A DNA stretch of 61,237 nt from DATEJJ01 sp039649115 (GCA_039649115.1 JBBWZQ010000418.1:1-61237); one strand, 5' to 3'. Positions 26,338-35,824 are shown, numbered from the stretch's first letter. Made by a program: numbers and translations. Notes: generated by a model from the letters alone, not told the origin.

Positions 26338-26777
26338 TGGACGCGTTCGACGCCGACGCGCTGATCTTCGCCGCCGTCCCCGGCCACCCGCTCGGCCGGC
26401 GCGTGGCCGCGCTGTTCTCCGCCGCGCCGCGCACGCGGGCCGACCCGCCAGACGGAGTCGGCTCCCTGCTGCTGCTGCCGGAGGTGCTCGGCAAGCCGCT
26501 GCGCGACGGCGCAGGCGACGAGGTGCGCGCCCTCGCGGGGCTGCTGGGCCGGCTGGAGCTGCGCCCGCTGGACCGGGCCACGGCCGAGCTCGCGACCGCG
26601 CTGTCCAGCATGTACCGGCTGCGCGCGGCCGACGCCGTGCACCTGGCCACGGCGGTCACCGTGGGCGCGGACCGCTTCATCACCAACAGCCGGCGCGACT
26701 TCCCCGCCACGATCACGGAGGTCCGGGTGACCTACCCCGGCGACCTCCCCGACCCCGCGGACAGACGGCATGGGTAG
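26337..26777 (+). CDS. PIN-domain ribonuclease toxin (VapC-like)
   Basis: 146 residues from a GTG that shares a base with the antitoxin stop. PIN acidic residues are visible: DADALIF at the N-terminus, the Glu in LLPEVLG, DAVHLATA and the ITNSRRDF segment. It should be a magnesium-dependent RNase inhibited by the preceding antitoxin. The second acidic position and an unusual insert (about 28-50) differ from short VapC proteins, so the target is not predictable. It overlaps the next gene by 8 nt. Confidence 0.85.
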   Translation: MDAFDADALIFAAVPGHPLGRRVAALFSAAPRTRADPPDGVGSLLLLPEVLGKPLRDGAGDEVRALAGLLGRLELRPLDRATAELATALSSMYRLRAADAVHLATAVTVGADRFITNSRRDFPATITEVRVTYPGDLPDPADRRHG

Positions 26778-27366
26778 CGGCAGGCAGGCGTTCTGGATCG
26801 ACCAGGAGTACGACCGAGAGCACGCCGACCGGTACCGCACCGCGGTGCGGCAGGGGATCGCCGGGTTCACCGACGCTTTCGGGGACATCGCGCCGGTGAC
26901 CTTCGCGTGCACCGCCTGGCGGCTGGCCACGCCGCCGGTCCGCGACCCGGGCTACGTGCGCTGGCACCGCCGGGTGCTGCGCGCGCAGTACCTGCGCAAC
27001 CCGTGGGACGGCGGCCTGTCCGCCGAGGTCACCCTCGTCTCGCCCTGGCCGGGCGCGCTGACCTGGTCCCGGGAGTGGTGGCGCGACCGCGGCTGGCGCG
27101 ACTGGCCCGAGGTGTTCGGGCAGTTCACCCACCCGGCCGACCAGGACCTCGCCCGCGGCCCGCACCTGCGCGCCTCGCTGCTGGTCCAGGCGCCGCTGCC
27201 GGTCGACGGGCTGCCGCCCGCGCCCGACGGGCCGGACGCCGACGTCGAGGGGGACGCCGCCCGCGCGGTCACGGTCCTCGTCCACCACCTCAACGAGCTG
27301 CTCACCCCGGTCGTCCGCCAGCTGGAGTACGGCGAGCCGCCGGTGCCGGAGGGTGGCGTCACGTGA
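26770..27366 (+). CDS. Uncharacterised protein coupled to PIN toxin
   Basis: 198 residues, ATG at 26770 inside the end of the toxin gene. Rich in Trp, Arg and Pro (WWRDRGWRDWPEVFGQF), no signal or membrane segment. I do not recognise the family. The 8-nt overlap suggests it is translated with the toxin-antitoxin pair, but it could simply be a passenger. Its end overlaps the convergent neighbour by 8 nt. Confidence 0.7.
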   Translation: MGSGRQAFWIDQEYDREHADRYRTAVRQGIAGFTDAFGDIAPVTFACTAWRLATPPVRDPGYVRWHRRVLRAQYLRNPWDGGLSAEVTLVSPWPGALTWSREWWRDRGWRDWPEVFGQFTHPADQDLARGPHLRASLLVQAPLPVDGLPPAPDGPDADVEGDAARAVTVLVHHLNELLTPVVRQLEYGEPPVPEGGVT

Positions 27367-28483
27367 GTGAACGCAGGTCCAGCCCGTGCCAGGCGAGGGT
27401 CTCGTTGTCGCCGGTCGCCCACCAGACGTAGTCGCCCCGGGCGCCCGCGTTCGACGCGGCGGGGGTGAGCACGACGGCGCGCCGGCGCACGATGTCGTAC
27501 AGGCGCAGCACCTCGATGACGATCGTCGGGGAGCTGGTCGGCGTCGGCGTGGCGAGCACCTCGAACCGGTCGCGCAGCGCCACGTCGTCGGCGATCGCGG
27601 AGGAGTTCACGTCACCCACGCGCCGGCGGTCGGTACCGTCCGGGCGGACCACGTCGATCTCGCTGGCGTCCTGGACGTTCGCGGCCAGCATCCGGCACCA
27701 GGCGGGCGTGCACGTCAACTGCTGGTTGGCCGGCGCGGGTACCGCGTGGTGCGCGCCGGTGAGCAGGTTGTCCAGGTCCACCCGGCTCCCGCTGGCGCCC
27801 GGGCTGCTGGTCAGCCAGGGCCACGCGGTCATCACGAAGTCGCCGGCCAGCGGCCGCACGCTGACCCGGCCGCCGGACAGCGCGACCGACCGCAGCTCGG
27901 TGCGGTGGCCGCTGCCCCGCGGCGCCGCCACCCAGTAGATCCGTCCGTCCACCACCTGCAGGTCGTACCGGGAGTTGGCGAACAGCGCCTTGCCCACGTC
28001 GGCGGTGAGCAGGCCGGCCTTTCCTCCCCCGCGTGCCGCCCGCCAGAGGCTGGTCCTGCTGTTGCCGGCGGCGTCGGACACCGTGTCCATCCAGAAGAAC
28101 TCGGTCGCGGTGGCGGCGATCGCGTCCACCGCGGGCGCGTCGGCCGCCGCGTGCGTCTCGAGCACCCGCACCGCACCGGCCCCAGTCACCACGGCCAGGC
28201 CGTACCGGGTGCTCGCCGCGTCGGTGACCGCGCCCAACGCGAGGTCCCCGTCGACGATGGCGAGCGGGTTGAACGCCGATCCGTCCTCGAGGATCGCGGG
28301 GAAGCCGAACGTGTGCGCCCGCGGCCAGACCTGCGCCAGCGTCGGGCCGGGCACCGCGGCGCTGCCCGCCGGGGCCAGTCCCGCCCGCACCGCGACGACC
28401 CCGCGCTTCGGCGCCGGCAGCGCGAGCAGCACCCCGACCAGTGCGACCGCGCCCAGCAGACTCAGCCCGGACCTGCGGGTCAT
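27359..28483 (-). CDS. Exported or membrane-anchored protein of unknown function
   Basis: 374 residues with an N-terminal hydrophobic helix (LSLLGAVALVGVLLALP) that is a signal peptide or anchor. The rest is beta-rich, with repeated motifs of about 40-50 residues (YGLAVVTGAGAVRVLE, YDLQVVDGRIYWVAA, DYVWWATGDNETLAW) resembling beta-propeller blades. Two Cys in LTCTPAWCRML could form a disulfide. Its ATG overlaps the stop of the TIGR03943 gene by 4 nt (ATGA), so it is coupled to the permease set. Confidence 0.75.
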   Translation of the reverse strand: MTRRSGLSLLGAVALVGVLLALPAPKRGVVAVRAGLAPAGSAAVPGPTLAQVWPRAHTFGFPAILEDGSAFNPLAIVDGDLALGAVTDAASTRYGLAVVTGAGAVRVLETHAAADAPAVDAIAATATEFFWMDTVSDAAGNSRTSLWRAARGGGKAGLLTADVGKALFANSRYDLQVVDGRIYWVAAPRGSGHRTELRSVALSGGRVSVRPLAGDFVMTAWPWLTSSPGASGSRVDLDNLLTGAHHAVPAPANQQLTCTPAWCRMLAANVQDASEIDVVRPDGTDRRRVGDVNSSAIADDVALRDRFEVLATPTPTSSPTIVIEVLRLYDIVRRRAVVLTPAASNAGARGDYVWWATGDNETLAWHGLDLRSLT

Positions 28484-29262
28484 GACACGTACTGCTCCTG
28501 CGGTGCCGGTACCGGGCGGGACGTGGCGATCTCCACGAACGGGATGGTCTGCGCGTTCACTTCGTCGGTGGCGGTCTTCGCGCTGAACACGCCGGTGACC
28601 TCCACCCAGTCGTTGGCTTTGAGCCCGGCCGGTACCGCGCCGGTGAGGCCCACCTTGATCGGCTGGGCGTCGGCCGCGCAGCAGGTGATCACCATCCGGG
28701 TCAGGTACCAGGTGCCGTGCGCGCCGGGCAGTACGAACCCGGAGAGCACCATGGTGCGCCCGCCCAGCGAGACGCCGTGGTCGAACACGGCACGCGAGGC
28801 GTAGTCGAGCAGCGACAGGCGCACCGGGTCGCCGTCGGGCAGGGGTGCGAGGTCGGACACCCGGGCCGCACCGAGGGCGGTGCCGCTGCGCGCGGCCGAG
28901 TACGAGCCGAGCGCCGGCGGGGCGAGCAGCAGCAGCGCGAGCATCGGTACCACCAGAAGCCAGGCCACGTCGAAACGGCCGTGCGCGTGCCCGTGACCGT
29001 CCTCGTCCTTGCCGTCGTTCGCATGGCGGTCGTTCTCGTGGCTGTCTTGCTCGTGGCTGTCGTGCTCGTGGGCGGTGCGGCGCCGCCGCACCGCGTGGAT
29101 CAGCGACAGCACCGCCACCACGAGCACCACCACGGCCGCCGCGACCAGCAGCGGCCGCAGACCCGCCTTCACGTATCGCACGTAGGTCCCGGTCACGGTG
29201 AGCTTCAGCAGCGTGGCACCGACCAGCAGCAGCACCACGGCGTGCAGTTCCGCGCGCCTCAC
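28480..29262 (-). CDS. TIGR03943 / YcgQ-like membrane protein with His-rich loop
   Basis: 260 residues from a GTG at 29262 overlapping the permease stop (GTGA). Two N-terminal membrane helices are followed by a His/Asp/Glu-rich cytoplasmic or loop region (about 67-100, many HEHDSH-like units), a third helix (WLLVVPMLALLLLAPPAL) and an extracytoplasmic domain. That domain contains ITCCAADAQPIKVGL, a conserved double-Cys motif of this family. The protein always travels with the DUF318-type permease and the pair is thought to move a metal or small solute. The His-rich loop suggests zinc or a similar metal. Confidence 0.85.
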   Translation of the reverse strand: MRRAELHAVVLLLVGATLLKLTVTGTYVRYVKAGLRPLLVAAAVVVLVVAVLSLIHAVRRRRTAHEHDSHEQDSHENDRHANDGKDEDGHGHAHGRFDVAWLLVVPMLALLLLAPPALGSYSAARSGTALGAARVSDLAPLPDGDPVRLSLLDYASRAVFDHGVSLGGRTMVLSGFVLPGAHGTWYLTRMVITCCAADAQPIKVGLTGAVPAGLKANDWVEVTGVFSAKTATDEVNAQTIPFVEIATSRPVPAPQEQYVS

Positions 29263-30263
29263 CACAGCAGGGACCCTACGGTGACGGCGGCGGCCACCGC
29301 CACCACGAAGGTCGCCGGCGCGAAGCGCACCGCGAACCGGCGCCCGAACGCACCGGCCTGCATGGCGAACAGCTTCAGGTCGACCATCGGGCCCACCACC
29401 AGGAAGGCCAGCCGGGCGGTCAGCGAGAACTGGGTCAACGACGCGGCCACGAACGCGTCCGCCTCCGAGCAGATCGACAGCACGACCGCCAGCACGGCCA
29501 GCGCGGCGACCGACAGCGCGGTGTGCTGGGCGACGGCGTGCAGCCAGCCCGCCGGCATGGCGATGTTCATCGTGGCGGCCATCCCGGCGCCGATCACCAG
29601 GAAGCCGCCGGCCTGCGTCATGTCGTGCCGGCAGGCGGCCAGGAACGCCGGTCCCCGGCGCAGCCCGTCCAGCTCGGGGCGGCTGACCGGGCGCAGCCAG
29701 TCGGCCCGTCCCAGGCGCAGCCACAGCCAGCCCATCGCGGTCGAGGCGAGCAGGCTCGCCACGAGCCGGGCGACCACCATGGACGGCCGGCCGGGGAAGG
29801 CGACCGAGGTGGCCACCAGCACGACCGGGTTGATCGCCGGCGCGGAGAGCAGGAAGGCCAGCGCGGCGGCCGGCGGCACGCCGCGGCGTACCAGCGCGCC
29901 GGCCACGGGTACCGAGCCGCACTCGCAGCCGGGCAGCACGGCGCCGGCCGCGCCGGCGACCGGTACCGCGAGCACCGGGTGGCGGGGCAGCGCGCGGGCG
30001 AAGAACCCGGTCGGTACCAGTACCGCGATCGCGGCGGACAGCACGGTGCCGAGCACCACGAACGGGGTGGCCTGGATGACGATCGACACGAACACGGTGA
30101 ACCACGCCTGTACCCGGGCCGAGGCGGTGTGCTGCGCCAGCCAGCCGCGCGACAGCACCGCCAGTACCAGGACGGCGGTGAAGATCTCGACCCCGCGCAG
30201 CCCGCGCGCCCGCCGTGGTCGGCTGGCGGCGGCCGTGTCCGGGCTGACCTCGGTCGTGGTCAC
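29259..30263 (-). CDS. Permease of the DUF318 / YraQ (YcgR-like) family
   Basis: 334 residues from the GTG at 30263; an upstream in-frame GTG near 30284 is also possible and neither has a clear ribosome site. About eight transmembrane helices. The signature LPGCECGSVPVAGALVRRGVPPAAALAFLLSAPAINP is diagnostic, and the Cys-x-Cys may bind the substrate. Related to ArsP-type transporters. It overlaps the TIGR03943 gene and forms a two-component system with it. Confidence 0.87.
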   Translation of the reverse strand: MTTTEVSPDTAAASRPRRARGLRGVEIFTAVLVLAVLSRGWLAQHTASARVQAWFTVFVSIVIQATPFVVLGTVLSAAIAVLVPTGFFARALPRHPVLAVPVAGAAGAVLPGCECGSVPVAGALVRRGVPPAAALAFLLSAPAINPVVLVATSVAFPGRPSMVVARLVASLLASTAMGWLWLRLGRADWLRPVSRPELDGLRRGPAFLAACRHDMTQAGGFLVIGAGMAATMNIAMPAGWLHAVAQHTALSVAALAVLAVVLSICSEADAFVAASLTQFSLTARLAFLVVGPMVDLKLFAMQAGAFGRRFAVRFAPATFVVAVAAAVTVGSLLW

Positions 30264-30324
30264 GCCAGTAGTATTCCGCACCCCGGGCCGGCCGGCGGGC
30301 CGACCCACGTGTCGAACGGACGGA

Positions 30325-31893
30325 TCAAGCGGAGCCGGCGGGCAGGAACAGGACGCTACCGCCGAACGTGATCGTCACCGTGTCCGCGCCCGGCGGCTGA
30401 GCAAGATCCACCAGCGCGCCCGCGACGAGCTCCCGTTCCCGGCAGATGAACTGTCCGGTCACCATGAACCGCCACTTCAGGTCGTCGATGCACATCCGCT
30501 GGCCGGCCCGCTCCCCGGCGAGGAGCAGGGCGGTCATCGTGGGCCACGCGTCGTGGTCCAGGCGGAGCACGACGGGACGGCCGCCGCCATAGGCGGCCAC
30601 CTCGCGGACCACGCGGTCAATTCCGGTCACCCGGTCCGGCCGGGCGGGCAGGGCGCCGGACGAGCCCGCGAACACCAGACCGCCGGCCAGCGCCGCGGCG
30701 GGCAGCGCGGCACTCACCCGCGCGTAGGTCCCTCGCGCCGCCGCGCGGATCAGTGGTTCCATCCCGGTCACGACGAGCAGCAGGAGCAGCACCGGGGTCG
30801 CCCAGAAGAAGAAGCCGACGTAGAGCGACAGCTGGTCGATGCCCTTCACGACGTACACCGCGAACAGCGCGGTCGCCGCGCCGGCGATCGCGGCTCCGGT
30901 CGCGAGGAACCGGCGCAGCTGCGCGCCGGGCTGCCACCGGGCGAGCAGAACCACCCCGGCGAACAGCACGACCATCAGGCTGACGCCGACGACCGAGGGC
31001 CGGCACCAGAAACCCAGGAGGTACCGGAGATCGGCGCGGATGCCGTGCGAGCTGACGTGAGCGCCGCTGTAGGTGAGGTACTTCCGGTACTCACCCGGCC
31101 AGTGCAGCACGAGGTTGAGCACCATCGGCACGGCGAGCACGCCGCCGACGAGACCGGCCGCCAGCCAGTTCCGGGGCACGAACGGGCCGGGGGCACCCCG
31201 GCGGCGGCGCCGGTACGCGAGGACCGCGACCACGATGAGTGCGATGGCCGGTACGAACAGCAGCAGGAACTCGGCGTGCCCGTGCACCAGCAGGCCGCCG
31301 GAGAGGGTGAGCAGCCACGCGTGCCGGGTCCGGCCGGCGGCGACCGACGCGGCCGAGGTCAGGAACAGCAGGAACGGGGCGAAGTACACGAACGGCATCC
31401 ACGTCGAGCTCAGCAACTGGTCGTGGGCGCCGGCGAACACGAGTACCACGGCCGCGCACCACAGCAGCGCGCGCCAGGACCGGGACCAGCTCCACAGCAC
31501 GGTCAGGACGGCGGCGACCAGAGCCGCGTTGAGCACCATCGCGGCCAGCCACTGCCCGCTGTACGGCGAGGGCAGCACGCCCAGCACGTCGTAGCCGAGC
31601 CACTCGCCCAGCGCGTCGACGTAGAGGAATGCCGGGCCGGGGTGCGAGAAGCCGATCCGCGAGTAGTTGCCGACGAGCAGGTGGAAATGCTTGGCCTGCT
31701 CGACCAGGATGCCGTTGGCGGCCGCGTCGCCGCGTTCCGCGATCCGCAGCGTGAACACGCCCGGGTTGCGGATCAGCAGCAGGGTCATCAGCGCGACGAA
31801 GGTGGCGCCGAACACCGCGGAGGTGCGGTACCGCCCTTCGGTGCCTTCCGATGACCGCTGCTCGGTACGGGTCGCGAGCATCTGATCCGTCAC
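30325..31893 (-). CDS. Large polytopic membrane protein, glycosyltransferase-like
   Basis: 522 residues from a GTG at 31893, GGAGG about 8 nt upstream. About ten to eleven transmembrane helices with an Arg-containing first loop (LRIAERGDAAANG) and a GFSHPGPAF stretch, in the style of GT-C glycosyltransferases or other lipid-sugar enzymes. An extracytoplasmic C-terminal domain of about 110 residues contains two Cys (QRMCIDD and QFICRER). The usual Asp/Glu motif of loop 1 is not obvious, so catalytic function is unproven. Confidence 0.65.
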   Translation of the reverse strand: MTDQMLATRTEQRSSEGTEGRYRTSAVFGATFVALMTLLLIRNPGVFTLRIAERGDAAANGILVEQAKHFHLLVGNYSRIGFSHPGPAFLYVDALGEWLGYDVLGVLPSPYSGQWLAAMVLNAALVAAVLTVLWSWSRSWRALLWCAAVVLVFAGAHDQLLSSTWMPFVYFAPFLLFLTSAASVAAGRTRHAWLLTLSGGLLVHGHAEFLLLFVPAIALIVVAVLAYRRRRRGAPGPFVPRNWLAAGLVGGVLAVPMVLNLVLHWPGEYRKYLTYSGAHVSSHGIRADLRYLLGFWCRPSVVGVSLMVVLFAGVVLLARWQPGAQLRRFLATGAAIAGAATALFAVYVVKGIDQLSLYVGFFFWATPVLLLLLVVTGMEPLIRAAARGTYARVSAALPAAALAGGLVFAGSSGALPARPDRVTGIDRVVREVAAYGGGRPVVLRLDHDAWPTMTALLLAGERAGQRMCIDDLKWRFMVTGQFICRERELVAGALVDLAQPPGADTVTITFGGSVLFLPAGSA

Positions 31894-31928
31894 GGGGCGA
31901 GTCCTCCAGTGCCAGGTTCTGGCCCAGA

Positions 31929-32333
31929 CTATAGGCGGCCCGCCCGGCCCGAGCCGACGAGCCTCACCACCCCGGCCACCGGGGCGTCCGCGGCCAGGTT
32001 CAGGAAGACCGCGCACGCCGCCTCGGCCTGCACGCGGCGCTGGTACACCCGGCTGGACACCGCGCCGTCCGCCGGGTCCACCGCGATCCGCCAGGTCCAC
32101 CGGCTCCGGCCGTCCGGCGAGCTGACCGACACCACCGGGGTGGCCAGCGCGGCGCGCAGCCGCTGGATGCCGGCCAGGCACGCGGCCGCGTCGGGGAAGG
32201 ACGCCCCGGCCCGCCCGAGGTCGCGGTTGTTGCCGGACAGCAGCCGCCAGGTGACGGGCGCGTCCGGCTGCCGCCGCGCACCCGGAATGCCGGGGCGCGC
32301 CAGTGCGTACAGCTCGAAACGCGCGGCAGCCAC
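31929..32333 (-). CDS. DUF1508 / YegP-like small protein
   Basis: 134 residues from a GTG at 32333, with an excellent site (GGGAGGGAGG) upstream. The pattern RFELYAL, then WRLLSGNNRDLGRAGASFPDAAACLAGIQRLR, matches the DUF1508 (YegP) repeat in which a short beta hairpin is followed by a helix. A second, weaker copy follows (WTWRIAVDPADGAVSSRVYQRR). Role unknown. It is followed 35 nt downstream by the membrane protein gene. Confidence 0.6.
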   Translation of the reverse strand: MAAARFELYALARPGIPGARRQPDAPVTWRLLSGNNRDLGRAGASFPDAAACLAGIQRLRAALATPVVSVSSPDGRSRWTWRIAVDPADGAVSSRVYQRRVQAEAACAVFLNLAADAPVAGVVRLVGSGRAGRL

Positions 32334-32467
32334 CCGCCTCCCTCCCGCTGCGCCGTGCCGCCGCCGCACACGGTGCCGAGCGGAGGTACACAGCGGGCAT
32401 CGACGGGGTGAACAGCGGCAAACCATCAGCGGTACCGATCGAGGCGGCGCTCGCGGGTGGCGGCGGA

Positions 32468-33940
32468 TCAGGTGTCCGTCAGCACCAACCACTCGTCGTC
32501 CAGGCGGGTGATCTTCGTGCCCGGCGGCCAGGTGTGCGCGGCCGTGGCCGAGGCCCGCGCGTGGTCGACCAGTGGCGCGCGGTCCAGGGCGGCGCCGTCG
32601 AAGCTGACCGAGCCGTGGAACTGCGCGCGGGCCAGGCTCAGCCGGCCGCGGAAGACCGCGTTCTCGAACAGCGTGTCCTGCCCGAACACGGTCCACCGCA
32701 ACAGCACCATGTCGTCGAAGCGGGCGTTGCGGAACCCCGCGTACCCGGCGAACTCCGCGTGTTCGATGGACAGGCCCGCCTCGAAGACCGCCTCCCGGAA
32801 GGAGGCGCGGCGGCCGAACCGGGAACCGTCGAAGTTCGCCGTCCTGACGAACCTGGCCTCCCCGAAGGACACCGCGTCGAACCGGGCCCGCAGGCAGGAG
32901 AGCCGGCCACCGAACCGGGCACCGCGAAAGCTCGCCTCGCCGCCGCACCGGGCGTCGTCGAGGACCACCACACCGTCGCCGGCGAGCCCGTCGAAGGTGG
33001 CGGTGTCGAACTGCGCTCCCGCCATCCGCAGGTGCCCCGACACGGTTGCCCGGTTGAAGCTGGTCTGCCCGCTGAACACCGTCCCCGAGAAGTCGGCGTC
33101 GTCCAGCGTGCAGCCGCTCGCGTCGAAGTCCGCGAGGTGCGCGCCGGCCAGCTCCAGCCCTACCCCGGGCCAGTGGGTCGCCTCGTCATCCGCCTTCAGG
33201 TGCCGGGTCAGCAGGCGCTGGGCACTGCGCCGGATCTCCGCCTCCTGCGGATCGCCGGCGGCCCCGCTCATCCGGAGGTACGCGCAGAGCACCGCGGCGA
33301 TCGTCGGCCGGTGCCTGTCGTTGTCCTGGGCCAGCCGCTCCAGCGCGTACAGGCCGCCCAGGCGCACCGCCGCGTTGGGGCTGCCGAGCAGGTCGACCGC
33401 CTTGGTGTACAGCTCGGTCACCCGGCGCTCGGTCGCGTCGTGCTCGGCCGCCTGCGCCTGCCGCTCCTGCCGCTGCTGTTCCCGGTCGGCCAGCGCCTCG
33501 GTGTGCGTCTGTACCCGCTCCTCGTGCGCCCGCTCGTGGGCCGCCACGATCTCCTGGTGGCGCTGCGCCCGCTCGTTGATCCACTGCCGGCGGGCGGCCA
33601 GCAGCAGCGCCACGCCGCCACCGGTACCGGCGACGACGGTGAGCCCGGTGCGGATGGCGTCGATGCGCAGTTGCGCCCGGGTGTCGGGCTGGCCGGCCCG
33701 GTCCGCCTCGCCGAACAGCCAGCCCAGCACCAGCCAGCCCAGCAGTACCGCGGCCAGCAGGCCGAGCAGCACGGACCACCACGGCATGACGCGCAGCTCG
33801 TCCCGGTCCTTGGTCGGGTCCGCGGCATTCGTCGCCGGCACGGCGGCCCGCGCCGGGTCGGCGGCGTCCTTCGTCGGGGGCACGGCGCACAGCTTGCCAG
33901 ATGGCGGTATGGGCGGGACACCATGCTCTGCCGGGGACAC
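32468..33940 (-). CDS. Membrane-anchored pentapeptide-repeat protein
   Basis: 490 residues if it starts at the GTG at 33940; no ribosome site is seen and a later start is possible. One or two membrane helices (VMPWWSVLLGLLAAVLLGWLVLGWLF and TGLTVVAGTGGGVALLL) are followed by a charged coiled-coil stretch (about 125-180, QEIVAAHERAHEERVQ). A helical region follows. The C-terminal half is a run of A(D/N/S)F/LxxA pentapeptides that forms a right-handed beta helix. Probably a scaffold on the inner membrane face; partner unknown. It lies 39 nt after the S9 peptidase gene on the same strand. Confidence 0.82.
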   Translation of the reverse strand: MSPAEHGVPPIPPSGKLCAVPPTKDAADPARAAVPATNAADPTKDRDELRVMPWWSVLLGLLAAVLLGWLVLGWLFGEADRAGQPDTRAQLRIDAIRTGLTVVAGTGGGVALLLAARRQWINERAQRHQEIVAAHERAHEERVQTHTEALADREQQRQERQAQAAEHDATERRVTELYTKAVDLLGSPNAAVRLGGLYALERLAQDNDRHRPTIAAVLCAYLRMSGAAGDPQEAEIRRSAQRLLTRHLKADDEATHWPGVGLELAGAHLADFDASGCTLDDADFSGTVFSGQTSFNRATVSGHLRMAGAQFDTATFDGLAGDGVVVLDDARCGGEASFRGARFGGRLSCLRARFDAVSFGEARFVRTANFDGSRFGRRASFREAVFEAGLSIEHAEFAGYAGFRNARFDDMVLLRWTVFGQDTLFENAVFRGRLSLARAQFHGSVSFDGAALDRAPLVDHARASATAAHTWPPGTKITRLDDEWLVLTDT

Positions 33941-33979
33941 CAGCTGACGAGGACACCGGGGCCGCCGGGTGACGAGCTA

Positions 33980-35824
33980 CTACCCGGGGTGGTGCCCGAT
34001 CCTGCCGGTGCCGCGAGTGACCCTGGTACGGCTGCCCGTCGGCTGCGCGCGCCGGTTCAGGTGGCGCGACAGCCACTCGACGACCGCGTCCAGGTACGTC
34101 TCCTGGTTGGTGCGGTTGAGAAAGTCGTGCCCCTCGTCCTCGAACAGCAGGTACCGGTGCGGCGCGCCGCGCCGGCGCAGCGCGGCGACCACCTGCTCGG
34201 CCTCGACGACGGGCACGTTGGTGTCGTTGGCGCCGTGCACCACGAGCAGCGGTGCGGCCAGCCGGTCGATGCGGCTGATCGGGGACAGGTCGCGCAGCAG
34301 GTCGCGATCGGCCACCGGGTCGCCGTACTTGCCTACCGCCGCCGCCGCGATCCACGGCTCGGTGCCGGCGTAGAAGGTCTCGAAGTTGGCCATGCCGCAG
34401 GCCTCCACGCCGGCCGCGAACAGCTCCGGACAGGTGACGAGCGCGGCGAGGGTCAGGTATCCGCCGTACGAGCGACCCATGCAGCCCAGCCGGCCGGGTG
34501 CGGCTATCCCGTTGCCGACGAGGTACCGGGCGCACGCGGCGACGTCGGCGACGGCGGCGTACCGGCCGGCCCGGTTGTCGGCGTTGACGAAGGAGCGGCC
34601 GAAGCCGGCGGACCCGCGGACGTTGGGCGCGAACACCGCGATGCCCTGCCGCACCAGCAACTGGAACAGCGGGTCGTGGTCCGGCCGCGCCTGCGCCTCG
34701 GGGCCGGGGTGCAGGCTGATCACGGTGGGGTGCGGGCCCGCGCCGGCCGGCCGGTAGAGCCAACCCGTGAGGGCCAGCCCGTCGTCGGCCGCGAGCGTGT
34801 GGAGGTCGGGCGCGCGCGCCCCGGCGAACCGGGGCGCGTCGGTAATCTGGCGGGTGCGGCCGCCGGAGCACACCCACACGCCCGGTGGCTGGGCCGGAGA
34901 TTCCACCGTGAAGGCGAGCGTGCCGCCGTCCGGGGCGTACGCGCAGCCGCCGGCCACGGTGCCGGGCGGCGACACGGGCCGCTCCCGGCCGGTACCGAGG
35001 TCGAGAATCGTCAGCTCCGAGCTGCCGCCGTGGATGTTCCAGACCAGCGCCGCGCTGCCGCCGTCCGGGGCCAGCGCGAAGCTCTCCAGCTCGGCGTCGT
35101 CGCGTCGCGCGATGACGGACGGCCCGCCGGCCGCGAACCGGACCAGCATCGCCCGCTCGCCGCCCAGGTCGGTGCGCAGGTACACGGCGGTGCCGTCCGG
35201 GGCGAAGCAGCCGCTGTCGCCGCTGGCGAGCGGCTGGTCGGCGCCGGTGGCCAGGTCGCGGATGACCACCTCGCGGGCGCCCCGGGGGCCGGTGCGCAGC
35301 AGCGCCCGGGTACCGTCCGCGCGCACGTCCAGCAGCGCGATCAGCGTGCCCTCGGCCACCGTCGCGCGGGTGCCGTGCACCGGGTCGACCAGCACCGCAC
35401 GGGTCACGTTCTCGGTGACCGCGAGCAGCGGGCGGCCGGGCAGCCAGCGCGGCAGGAACGCGGTGTCCGCGCCGAAGCCGGCGACCTGGTGCAGCTCGGA
35501 CCCGTCCGGCCGGACCAGCCACAGCTCGGTGCGCGGCCGGCCGTCCACGGCGAGCAGGCAGGCCAGCCAGCCGCCCCCGGACGACCAGGCCGCGGACACC
35601 ACCGGATGCGGGCCGGTCTCGACGAGGAAGGTGAGCCGGCTGCCGATCGGCTGTACCCACAACCGGGGAGCCCCGCTGCGGTCGGCGACGTACGCGACGT
35701 GCCGCCCGTCCGGGGAGAGCGTGGGCGACCAGCTGGCGTACGCCTCGGCCACGGCAGCAGGGCGCCGGGCGTAAGCCCGGCGCGGCAGGACGGCCGTGTC
35801 ACTCCGGCCCAGAAGCGGGGTCAA
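33980..35824 (-). CDS. S9-family prolyl oligopeptidase-like peptidase
   Basis: 614 residues from a TTG at 35824 that overlaps the amidotransferase stop and has AAAGGAG 7 nt upstream inside that gene. An N-terminal beta-propeller (about 25-360; repeated SPDGRHVAYVAD and APDGGTLAFTVES blades) caps an alpha/beta-hydrolase domain. Its triad is complete: Ser452 in GRSYGGY, Asp534 in HGANDTNVP and His566 in DEGHDF. No signal peptide, so it works in the cytoplasm on short peptides. In this three-gene unit it could process or recycle the peptide amide made by the upstream enzymes. Confidence 0.9.
   Translation of the reverse strand: MTPLLGRSDTAVLPRRAYARRPAAVAEAYASWSPTLSPDGRHVAYVADRSGAPRLWVQPIGSRLTFLVETGPHPVVSAAWSSGGGWLACLLAVDGRPRTELWLVRPDGSELHQVAGFGADTAFLPRWLPGRPLLAVTENVTRAVLVDPVHGTRATVAEGTLIALLDVRADGTRALLRTGPRGAREVVIRDLATGADQPLASGDSGCFAPDGTAVYLRTDLGGERAMLVRFAAGGPSVIARRDDAELESFALAPDGGSAALVWNIHGGSSELTILDLGTGRERPVSPPGTVAGGCAYAPDGGTLAFTVESPAQPPGVWVCSGGRTRQITDAPRFAGARAPDLHTLAADDGLALTGWLYRPAGAGPHPTVISLHPGPEAQARPDHDPLFQLLVRQGIAVFAPNVRGSAGFGRSFVNADNRAGRYAAVADVAACARYLVGNGIAAPGRLGCMGRSYGGYLTLAALVTCPELFAAGVEACGMANFETFYAGTEPWIAAAAVGKYGDPVADRDLLRDLSPISRIDRLAAPLLVVHGANDTNVPVVEAEQVVAALRRRGAPHRYLLFEDEGHDFLNRTNQETYLDAVVEWLSRHLNRRAQPTGSRTRVTRGTGRIGHHPG

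Noticed and set aside
26020..27366. Mobile island carrying the toxin-antitoxin genes
   Set aside because: No integrase, direct repeats, tRNA or base-composition break was seen at its edges.
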